Part shown: in pieces, positions 1 to 5,254 of the stretch
Numbering within the stretch: position 1 is the stretch's first letter
How the letters are laid out: every line of letters starts with the position of its first letter
Notes under the pieces: model-generated
Databases searched by the model: none
Told to the model about the DNA's origin: nothing
Seen by the model: only the letters and a program-made list of their open reading frames with translations
Translations under genes and position numbers: made by a program
Origin: Alphaproteobacteria bacterium
Lineage (GTDB): Bacteria; Pseudomonadota; Alphaproteobacteria; Micavibrionales; UBA2020
Assembly: GCA_023136145.1 (NCBI GenBank)
Contig: JAGLRU010000040.1
Location: 1 to 5,254 of the forward strand
Direction of reading: 5' to 3'
Length of the DNA: 5,254 nt

Positions 1-1257
1 AAATTCAGCAGCAGCAACAACTTCGTCCTGCACTTCATCGATCTTACGGAACAGAAAAACCTCGAAAAACAATTCGCCCAGTCGCAAAAAATGCAGGCTG
101 TGGGTCAACTAGCGGGCGGCATCGCTCACGACTTCAACAACCTGCTAACCGCAATGATAGGTTTCTGCGACTTGCTACTGCTTCGCCACAAGCCGGGAGA
201 CCACTCTTTCGCCGACATCATGCAGATCAAACAGAACGCAAACCGCGCCGCCAATCTAGTACGCCAGCTACTCGCATTCTCCCGCCAGCAAACCCTGCAA
301 CCACGCGTGCTCGACTTGACCGATGTTTTGACGGAGCTTTCCCACCTACTACGCCGCCTAATCGGTGCCAATATCGTCCTACAAATGTCACACGGTAGCG
401 AGCTATGGCTTGTCAAAGCCGATCAAGGTCAGATGGAACAAGTGCTTATCAACCTTGTCGTGAATGCACGTGATGCCATGCCACAGGGAGGCAAACTCCT
501 TATCAGCACAGGTCACCGCAATATCAAAACTGGAAAGAAACTAGCCAGTGGAGAAATTCTGCCGCCGGGTAAATGGGTGAGCATCATCGTCGAAGACACT
601 GGTACAGGCATTGATTCCGAAGTTATACCGCGCATATTCGAGCCTTTCTTCTCCACCAAAGAAATCGGTGCCGGAACAGGGCTCGGTCTTGCCACCGCAC
701 ATGGAATCATCCACCAGACAGGCGGTTATATCGACATCAAAACGGTGGTAGGGAAAGGTACTATCTTTACACTATATATGCCGCGCCACAAAGAAGCTGT
801 CGGAGAAGGAAGCACCATCGCCGATGAAAAACAGGACGCGAAAGATCTGACGGGGTCTTCGAAAATCCTGCTGGTCGAAGACGAAGACGCTGTACGCATA
901 TTCAGTACTCGTGCGCTTGGAAACAAAGGGTATCATGTTGTCGATGCACCAAGCGGGAAAGTCGCGCTGCGCTTTCTGGAAGAAAAGAAAATCGACCCCG
1001 AAGTTCTTATCACGGACGTGATGATGCCTGAAATGGACGGAACGATGCTCGCCAAAATCGTCCGCGAAAAATATCCGAAAATCAAAATCATCTTTATTTC
1101 CGGCTATGCTGAAGATCGTTTCAAAGAACATCTCGGCAACAACGTCTACTTTCTGCCAAAACCATTTACGCTCAAACAACTGGCAATGAAGGTCAAAGAC
1201 GTGCTCGAAGACAAAGGAGAGGAAAGCATTCCCGATTTAAATAGGAAATCGGAATAA
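1..1257 (+). CDS. cckA: CckA-type hybrid sensor histidine kinase, C-terminal part (5' end outside window)
   Basis: Reads in frame from base 1, so this is the last 418 residues of a longer protein; the ATG at 91 is internal, because coding continues upstream without a stop (residues before it include LTEQKNLEKQFAQSQK). Visible domains, numbered from the first codon in the window: a coiled-coil run into the DHp helix with the phospho-acceptor His43 in GGIAHDFNNLL; ATPase N box NLVVNARDAM (about 151-160), G1 box DTGTGI (about 199-204), F box FEPFF (213-217) and G2 box GAGTGLGL (223-230); a linker of about 25 residues; then a receiver with acidic pocket VEDED (292-296), phospho-acceptor Asp339 in TDVMMPEMDG, Ser367 and Lys387 in LPKPF. 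The QSQKMQAVGQLAGGIAHDFN signature matches CckA closely. In the family, CckA is a bifunctional inner-membrane kinase/phosphatase passing phosphate through its receiver to ChpT and on to CtrA and CpdR. The membrane and PAS regions would lie left of the window. All catalytic residues are present. It is convergent with the flagellar operon. Confidence 0.93.
   Translation, partial: KFSSSNNFVLHFIDLTEQKNLEKQFAQSQKMQAVGQLAGGIAHDFNNLLTAMIGFCDLLLLRHKPGDHSFADIMQIKQNANRAANLVRQLLAFSRQQTLQPRVLDLTDVLTELSHLLRRLIGANIVLQMSHGSELWLVKADQGQMEQVLINLVVNARDAMPQGGKLLISTGHRNIKTGKKLASGEILPPGKWVSIIVEDTGTGIDSEVIPRIFEPFFSTKEIGAGTGLGLATAHGIIHQTGGYIDIKTVVGKGTIFTLYMPRHKEAVGEGSTIADEKQDAKDLTGSSKILLVEDEDAVRIFSTRALGNKGYHVVDAPSGKVALRFLEEKKIDPEVLITDVMMPEMDGTMLAKIVREKYPKIKIIFISGYAEDRFKEHLGNNVYFLPKPFTLKQLAMKVKDVLEDKGEESIPDLNRKSE
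1228..1255. terminator. Inverted repeat across the cckA stop codon, possible weak terminator
   Basis: ATTCCCGATTT (1228-1238) can pair with AAATCGGAAT (1246-1255), giving a 10-bp stem with one bulged C and a 7-nt loop; the core CCGATTT/AAATCGG is perfect. The 3' arm runs into the TAA stop of cckA. A T-run follows on the plus strand only at 1270-1274, about 15 nt after the stem, and there is no T-run directly after it on the minus strand, so it is not a canonical Rho-independent terminator. It lies at the junction of two convergent genes, where a two-way transcription stop would be expected. Confidence 0.3.
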
Positions 1258-1284
1258 TACAAAAGAGGGTTTTTCAGCAAACTA

Positions 1285-2967
1285 TCAAAGCACAACGCCA
1301 TCCTGTTGTGGCAAAGTTACCGTGATCCAGCTTTGTTGACGGGTCTGAAAACTAATCTTACCTTGCATACGCACTTGATCCAGCCCCTGCGCGAAACGCT
1401 TCATCAATTCCTGCCGCATATCAAACGACAGTTTTTCATCCGTTCGAAGGATAACATCAAAATTCTTTTTCCAAATAAAGCCATCCAACTGCATCTCACC
1501 CATACGGCTTAAATGCAAGTTTAGGATAAAACGTGTTGCCGGTTTCACCACATCTTCTTTATCTCCGTCTTTATTGTCGTATTGGTGACGCACATAGAAT
1601 TGCATTTGGCTAAGTTGATCGTCATACAGCAAAGGCATAGAAATAGAACGCCAACCATCAGCCAGCGTTTCTTTGGACAGGCTGGAGAGTTTACCAAAGT
1701 CACTGCCAAGACGCTCAGCCAGCTCTTTTTTTCCCGACTGCTTCAAAGACTTAAGCGTGTTGTCGCCCAACCAGCTATCAACGGACCCCAGCCGAAGCGC
1801 GGCCAGAAAAAAAAGTGCTGTTGGAACGAGATTCGGCGTTGGAGTCGGAAGAGTGTTTCTAAATGCCTGAGCCACAGGGGACGTTGACGGTGCCAATATT
1901 TGCAGAGCTTCCCGCAAAGCTGGCCACGCATCTCCATGAACCGAAAACGACAAACCAGAAGGCGAGAAAGATGATATATCCTGAATTCTGGTTTCCGGTG
2001 TCACAATTCTGGCTTCAAAGATAACAACGCTTCCAACTTGCACGCTAACCGGAGTCTTGATAACAAAATGGCTATCGGCAGTTTTCAGTATTGGCGACCC
2101 GTTAGAAGTTGCCATTTCCACCTTGGCAATCACCGGCGCAGGAACCTCAGTTTTTTGCAAAGCAATGTTTATTTTTTCCTGCGGAACATCCGGCGGAAAT
2201 ATTTTAAGGATATGTATTCGGAAGTCGGAAGACGGAAGACGGAAATCGGGACTTTGAGGAGAAAAAACGGTTTCCTGCTTCAGATAAGCAGGGGGATGTT
2301 GCCGGAAAGTATCGTGCGGGGAAGAGGACATTTTTTGAATAATGGCCGATTTTATAAAACTCTTATTGTCCTCCTGAATGAGCCTTGCTCTCGAAGTATC
2401 TCGTTGAAACAAAGGAAATTCCTCAGTCGTTACACTCTTTCGGAATGACAATTCTTGGTTTCTCAGCAAACTGTTAAAGTGTTTCTGTGTTCCGATTTGC
2501 AATGTCGGCTCTTCCGGCAGCAAAAAAGCCGTCACGATCTGACCTTCCAAAAGAGGTGGCGATGGAACAGATTTTTCCGGTTGCGGTGACGGAACAGATT
2601 TTTCCGATTGCATCGACGCAACAACCGTTTGTCGCAGCACAGAGATGTCGGCAAGAGTCTGGTTTTTATCGATATACACTCTAACAGAAACTTCCGTATC
2701 CGGCGGCAGGTTTGCTGAAGACTGCACAACCACTTCCCCCATTTTAGTCTGAATGCGGATTTCCTGCATCTTCGGATTGGAAGAAAGAACACGCCCTTCA
2801 ACGATCACAGAAATTTCAGGTTTAACAAGTTCAGGCGGAATCTGACGGACAGGCATTTCGGTAAAAATAAACTGAGAAGCGGCAACAGGAGCAACTGGAG
2901 TCACAGGTACATTCCCGGAAACAACAGCTACCGGAGTAAAAGAAGGTATGGATGGAATGTCTGCCAT
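1285..2967 (-). CDS. FliK-like flagellar hook-length control protein (putative)
   Basis: 560 residues. Starts at ATG 2967, 8 nt after the flhG stop; no Shine-Dalgarno is visible before it, so translation may depend on coupling to flhG. The next Met (residue 38) has no better site. Residues 1-35 are rich in Pro and Val. About 48-113 look like a small beta-rich module (GRVLSS...MGEVVVQSSANLPPDTEVSVRV), and about 280-325 a second similar one. The stretch 120-250 is polar, probably disordered, with two short tandem repeats. The last 83 residues (from TRFILNLHLSRMGEMQLDGF) resemble the Flg_hook/FliK C-terminal domain: a strand ending in a turn like the family's 'L.P..LG', a beta hairpin, then a helix (MRQELMKRFAQGLDQV). 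Known FliK proteins have a disordered, export-signal-bearing N-terminal half that measures hook length and a C-terminal domain that switches FlhB export specificity. The architecture and the operon after flhA-flhF-flhG support this role, but the family call rests on motif reading alone. No signal peptide or membrane segment is seen. Confidence 0.62.
   Translation of the reverse strand: MADIPSIPSFTPVAVVSGNVPVTPVAPVAASQFIFTEMPVRQIPPELVKPEISVIVEGRVLSSNPKMQEIRIQTKMGEVVVQSSANLPPDTEVSVRVYIDKNQTLADISVLRQTVVASMQSEKSVPSPQPEKSVPSPPLLEGQIVTAFLLPEEPTLQIGTQKHFNSLLRNQELSFRKSVTTEEFPLFQRDTSRARLIQEDNKSFIKSAIIQKMSSSPHDTFRQHPPAYLKQETVFSPQSPDFRLPSSDFRIHILKIFPPDVPQEKINIALQKTEVPAPVIAKVEMATSNGSPILKTADSHFVIKTPVSVQVGSVVIFEARIVTPETRIQDISSFSPSGLSFSVHGDAWPALREALQILAPSTSPVAQAFRNTLPTPTPNLVPTALFFLAALRLGSVDSWLGDNTLKSLKQSGKKELAERLGSDFGKLSSLSKETLADGWRSISMPLLYDDQLSQMQFYVRHQYDNKDGDKEDVVKPATRFILNLHLSRMGEMQLDGFIWKKNFDVILRTDEKLSFDMRQELMKRFAQGLDQVRMQGKISFQTRQQSWITVTLPQQDGVVL
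2219..2246. repeat. Heptanucleotide tandem repeat, 4 units
   Basis: Four head-to-tail units on the plus strand: CGGAAGT, CGGAAGA, CGGAAGA, CGGAAAT, followed by CGGG. They lie inside the FliK-like gene and encode residues 241-250 (DFRLPSSDFR) on the minus strand. As seven is not a multiple of three, successive units are read in different frames, and gain or loss of a unit would shift the frame of the remaining 310 or so codons, including the C-terminal domain. Confidence 0.85.
2558..2611. repeat. 27-nt direct repeat, two copies, encoding a 9-residue repeat
   Basis: 2558-2584 and 2585-2611 match at 24 of 27 positions; both contain GGAACAGATTTTTCCG. On the minus strand they encode QSEKSVPSP and QPEKSVPSP (residues 120-137 of the FliK-like protein), a Pro/Ser-rich, charged linker just after the N-terminal beta module. 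The unit length keeps the frame, so this looks like a recent in-frame duplication in a disordered segment. Confidence 0.85.
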
Positions 2968-2975
2968 TATGCTGC

Positions 2976-3779
2976 TTATGCCAGAATGGTTTCGTTTACA
3001 CGGCGCGAAATTTTTTCAATATCCACCGCCGTTTCTGAATTCGGCGAACGGGTCAGGAAAAGTGTCTGGGCACGTATGGCCTCTTTGACACGCCTGTCCT
3101 GTCTGATAATTCCGACCAGCGGTGGCGACAACTTCAGAAAACTCTTGCAGGCTTTCAACAACGTGTTGTAAGTGCCTTCACCCTCTTTTACATCTTCCGA
3201 CATATTGATAACAATTTTGATGTTGTCCCCATGCCCTGCGGAATGACTGAGCTTAATAAAAGCATAAGCATCGGTCAAAGCGGTTGGCTCGTCCGTCGTA
3301 ACAACAATCGTTGTATCGGCAGCAGCAGCGATAAAACGCACAGTGCGATCAATTCCAGCACCAAGGTCGATAATGACAGCATCATATTCTGGCGTAATAC
3401 CACGAATTTGTTGAAGCATATCATTCAACCGCTGCTGTGGAAGGGAGGACAACGAACCATGTCCGGATCTCCCGGCGACTACATCAAAACCGCCGTCCTT
3501 GCAACGCTCAATCACATGCTCCATACCAAGGCTACCTTCGATCACATCGTCAAGATCACGCTTTGCCATCAAGCCTAGCTGCACATCGATATTGGCCAAT
3601 CCCAAATCTCCGTCAAACAGCAAAACCTTTTTTCCACTTTGAGCGAGAGCCTGACTCAGACAGATCGAAAACCATGTTTTGCCGACTCCGCCCTTGCCAG
3701 AAGCAACCACAATCAAATGACCGGAAGATTTTTCGGTTGATTTAGATTCTGGCTTGCCTGTTTTGACCTTTTCTATCAT
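2976..3779 (-). CDS. flhG: FlhG/FleN, MinD-family ATPase controlling flagellar number
   Basis: 267 residues, near the family's usual length. A Lys/Ser-rich tail (1-20) precedes the ParA/MinD fold. The deviant Walker A is KGGVGKT at 29-35, where Lys29 is the signature lysine and Lys34 the P-loop lysine. DGDLGLANIDVQLGL (56-70) carries switch I and is characteristic of FlhG/FleN. IIDLGAGI (136-143) is the Walker B/switch II segment with Asp138. In the family, FlhG is an ATP-dependent dimer that associates with the membrane, restrains flagellar number and stimulates the GTPase FlhF. The N-terminal DQAxxLR activation motif known from several FlhG proteins is not seen in the tail. The start ATG at 3779 overlaps the flhF stop in ATGA; a G-rich element (AAAGAGGGG on the minus strand, 3792-3800) lies 12 nt upstream, rather far for an ideal ribosome site. 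A plasmid ParA or septal MinD is unlikely given the DGDLGLANID signature and position next to flhF. Confidence 0.92.
   Translation of the reverse strand: MIEKVKTGKPESKSTEKSSGHLIVVASGKGGVGKTWFSICLSQALAQSGKKVLLFDGDLGLANIDVQLGLMAKRDLDDVIEGSLGMEHVIERCKDGGFDVVAGRSGHGSLSSLPQQRLNDMLQQIRGITPEYDAVIIDLGAGIDRTVRFIAAAADTTIVVTTDEPTALTDAYAFIKLSHSAGHGDNIKIVINMSEDVKEGEGTYNTLLKACKSFLKLSPPLVGIIRQDRRVKEAIRAQTLFLTRSPNSETAVDIEKISRRVNETILA
3776..3779 (-). other. ATGA stop/start overlap joining flhF and flhG
   Basis: On the minus strand these four bases read ATGA: the ATG starts flhG and the TGA ends flhF. Such overlaps normally give translational coupling, which would keep the FlhF to FlhG ratio fixed, as suits a pair acting against each other on flagellar placement and number. 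Confidence 0.85.
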
Positions 3780-4741
3780 GGCTTTACTTTACCCCTCTTT
3801 GGTGAATGAGGCATTAACAGATTAGCAAGAGCTTCCGGCGTGACCGTCAAAATACCGTTGGCAACCTGCGAAGTATGGCTTCCTTCTGTAAAGGAAAGTC
3901 CAGCGCGGTCAGCAGCACTAAGGATGCCGCCTAAACGTCTGGCAAAGTCAAGCCGTGTTGGAATAAAGCGTTTAACGCCCAAAACACTGAAGGTCATAGC
4001 GATCTCGGCTGATTCCTCCGCATCAGTTCCCGCAGGGAGTACCAGCGCAGGCTCCATCTCCTCCACACTTATCAATCTGGCGAGAAATTTCATTTCCTGC
4101 GGGTCGAACGGGTTTAAGCCACCAGTATCAATAATGGTCTGCGTGCTGTTACCAGTTTTAGCAAGAACATCCCTAAGACCTTTCGCGTCTTCCGCCTGTA
4201 ACAATGGCAGTGAGAGGATATTCAAAAATGCAGAGAGTTGTTCAACACCGCCTGCTCGCGCAATATCTGTTGTAATAATGGCTGGTTTTTGTCCATCCAT
4301 AACCGCGCGCGCTGCCATCTTCGCAGCCATAAGCGTTTTTCCCGCTCCCGGAGGACCGACAAGAACAATAGGTTTACGTTTTTTCTCCGCATAGGTGGGA
4401 GAGAATGAAAAAGTCTTTTGCAACGCTTCGGCGAACATTTTTTTCGGGTCTTTCCCGAAGAGCGTCATGGCGGTAGAAATAATCTTTCCGCTAACGCTTG
4501 CAGGAACCCTGTGTTTCAACAAAATATCCGTTATCATCTCAGCGACTTCATCAGCATCGAAGCCATCCTGCTCCTCTTCATACTCTGGCGCAGAATTCAA
4601 CTGTTCAACGGCAGCAGTAATTCTAACCCAACCGCTTGCTTCCTCACGGCTAGTAACAATAACCGCATCACCGCCAAGCGATGAACGCACCTGACGCATA
4701 GCCTCGGACATTGATTTCGCATGGAAAGATTTAAGTCTCAT
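3776..4741 (-). CDS. flhF: FlhF, SRP-family GTPase for flagellar placement
   Basis: 321 residues, somewhat shorter than many FlhF proteins. The N-terminal B domain (1-48) is typical: MRLKSFHAKSMSEAMRQVRS then LGGDAVIVTSRE. An acidic linker (50-65) leads to an N-domain-like helical region (about 63-118) and the GTPase core. G1 is GPPGAGKT (129-136); the second motif reads TDIARAGGVEQL (158-169), corresponding to DTYRxGAxEQL in other members; G3 is IDTGG (204-208), against the usual DTAGR; G4 is TRLD (262-265), against TKLD. The C-terminal end RRLGGILSAADRAGLSF...SQVANGI fits the family. FlhF is related to Ffh and FtsY and recruits the first flagellar parts to the cell pole. The start at 4741 lies 15 nt after the flhA stop, with an AGG 5 nt and an AGGA 13 nt upstream. 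The family assignment is secure; whether all GTPase steps are retained is open. Confidence 0.92.
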   Translation of the reverse strand: MRLKSFHAKSMSEAMRQVRSSLGGDAVIVTSREEASGWVRITAAVEQLNSAPEYEEEQDGFDADEVAEMITDILLKHRVPASVSGKIISTAMTLFGKDPKKMFAEALQKTFSFSPTYAEKKRKPIVLVGPPGAGKTLMAAKMAARAVMDGQKPAIITTDIARAGGVEQLSAFLNILSLPLLQAEDAKGLRDVLAKTGNSTQTIIDTGGLNPFDPQEMKFLARLISVEEMEPALVLPAGTDAEESAEIAMTFSVLGVKRFIPTRLDFARRLGGILSAADRAGLSFTEGSHTSQVANGILTVTPEALANLLMPHSPKRGKVKP

Positions 4742-4756
4742 TGGTGCCTGTTTTTC

Positions 4757-5254
4757 CTATGTAATCTGCGCAAGGGTTTGGATTTTAGCGCGGGGATGGA
4801 TTTCATTCTGAGAAATAACGATGGTCTGCGGTCTAAATCGCTCGATAATAGAGCGTACATAGGGACGAATGCCGGGGCTGGTTAGCAATGCCGGAGCCTC
4901 CCCCTTCATCGCAAGGTCTTCGTATGTTTTGCGAACGGACTGGATAAATTCCTGAAGTTTGGAAGGTGGCATAGCAAGCTGCTTGTCGTCTCCCTGCCCC
5001 GTAAGAGATTCAGCAAAAGCTTGCTCCCAGTCTGCAGACAAAGTCACCAAAGGCATAACTCCCGCCTTGTTGGTATACTGATCACATATCTGCCGCGACA
5101 GACGCGCGCGAACATGCTCGGTGATAAGAGTAATATTGTTGGTAAAGCCGGTAGCTTCCGCCACACCCTCCAGAACAGTGGGTAGATCGCGGATAGAAAC
5201 ACGCTCACTAACAAGATTTTGCAAGACGCGCTGTAATCCGGTAAGGCTGATTTT
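4757..5254 (-). CDS. flhA: FlhA, flagellar export gate, C-terminal 165 residues (5' end outside window)
   Basis: The frame is open through the right edge; it reads KISLTGLQRV and then LQNLVSERVSIRDL, so the TTG at 5224 is an internal leucine and not a start. FlhA is normally about 700 residues, so roughly the last quarter is present, all within the cytoplasmic domain. Family signatures: LQNLVSERVSIRDLPTVLEG (11-30), a helix with EHVRARLSRQIC (about 57-68), and PALLTSPGIRPYVRSIIERF followed by IVISQNEIHP near the end, matching the conserved C-terminal part of FlhA/type III export gates. This domain forms the nonameric ring under the export channel and docks chaperone-substrate complexes. A virulence-type SctV homologue is ruled out in practice by the adjoining flhF and flhG. 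It is the most upstream gene visible in the flagellar operon, whose promoter must lie outside the window. It ends in TAG at 4757-4759. Confidence 0.95.
   Translation of the reverse strand, partial: KISLTGLQRVLQNLVSERVSIRDLPTVLEGVAEATGFTNNITLITEHVRARLSRQICDQYTNKAGVMPLVTLSADWEQAFAESLTGQGDDKQLAMPPSKLQEFIQSVRKTYEDLAMKGEAPALLTSPGIRPYVRSIIERFRPQTIVISQNEIHPRAKIQTLAQIT

Noticed and set aside
91..93. ATG as the start of a short kinase
   Set aside because: Codons 1-30 are in frame, stop-free and read as the normal segment before the CckA DHp helix; the true start is left of the window.
772..1179. Minus-strand open frame opposite the CckA receiver
   Set aside because: The Phe/Asp-rich translation is the usual mirror of a Lys/Glu-rich coding strand; the plus strand has all receiver residues.
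1291..1310. CACAAC/GTTGTG stem as a terminator for the flagellar operon
   Set aside because: Only 6 bp with an 8-nt loop, inside the coding region and without a following T-run; too weak to annotate alone.
2038..2448. Plus-strand open frame opposite the FliK-like gene
   Set aside because: The Arg/Lys-rich product has no domain features and is crossed by the heptamer repeat; the minus-strand frame is longer and fits the operon.
3840..4394. Long plus-strand open frame opposite flhF
   Set aside because: It is antisense to a well-conserved GTPase gene, and its Ser/Ala/Pro-rich product resembles no protein family I know; it is a shadow of flhF codon use.
5222..5224. Possible TTG start for the gene at the right edge
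   Set aside because: The frame stays open to the edge and the upstream residues (GLQRV) continue the FlhA family sequence, so the TTG is an internal leucine.
1..5254. tRNA or rRNA genes, CRISPR arrays, insertion sequences
   Set aside because: No cloverleaf, regularly spaced repeats, terminal inverted repeats or transposase-like frame was seen; nearly every base is within the five genes.

Overview
The window is about 5.25 kb of moderate G+C (clearly below typical high-G+C alphaproteobacteria by eye). It holds five protein-coding genes packed with almost no intergenic space. The first is the 3' part of a hybrid histidine kinase of the CckA type. The others form a convergent flagellar cluster: flhA (3' part), flhF, flhG/fleN and a FliK-like gene. 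CckA is an alphaproteobacterial cell-cycle kinase, and the flhA-flhF-flhG order is typical of bacteria that place flagella at a cell pole. Together they point to a polarly flagellated alphaproteobacterium; the modest G+C and divergent sequences suggest a lineage away from the well-studied Caulobacter/Rhizobium groups, but the genus cannot be named from this sequence.

Layout. Bases 1-1257 (+) encode the DHp, ATPase and receiver domains of CckA, open at the left edge. Bases 1258-1284 are a short convergent gap; the end of cckA carries an inverted repeat spanning its stop codon. Bases 1285-2967 (-) encode a 560-residue FliK-like protein with two internal short tandem repeats. Bases 2976-3779 (-) encode FlhG, 3776-4741 (-) FlhF, and 4757-5254 (-) the last 165 residues of FlhA, open at the right edge.

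The four minus-strand genes read flhA > flhF > flhG > fliK-like with gaps of 15, -4 and 8 nt, so they are almost certainly one transcript whose promoter lies beyond the right edge. FlhA is the export-gate protein, FlhF and FlhG set where and how many flagella are built, and the last gene probably controls hook length and the switch in export specificity by contacting the export gate. In well-studied alphaproteobacteria CckA drives the CtrA phosphorelay that switches on flagellar genes, so the neighbourhood is functionally coherent, although the two units face each other and cannot share a promoter.

I saw no RNA gene, mobile element, CRISPR array or unknown multi-gene system. The points of interest are the divergent FlhF/FlhG pair (altered GTPase motifs in FlhF, no recognisable activator motif in FlhG), the poorly conserved FliK-like gene, and a frame-breaking 7-nt tandem repeat within it.
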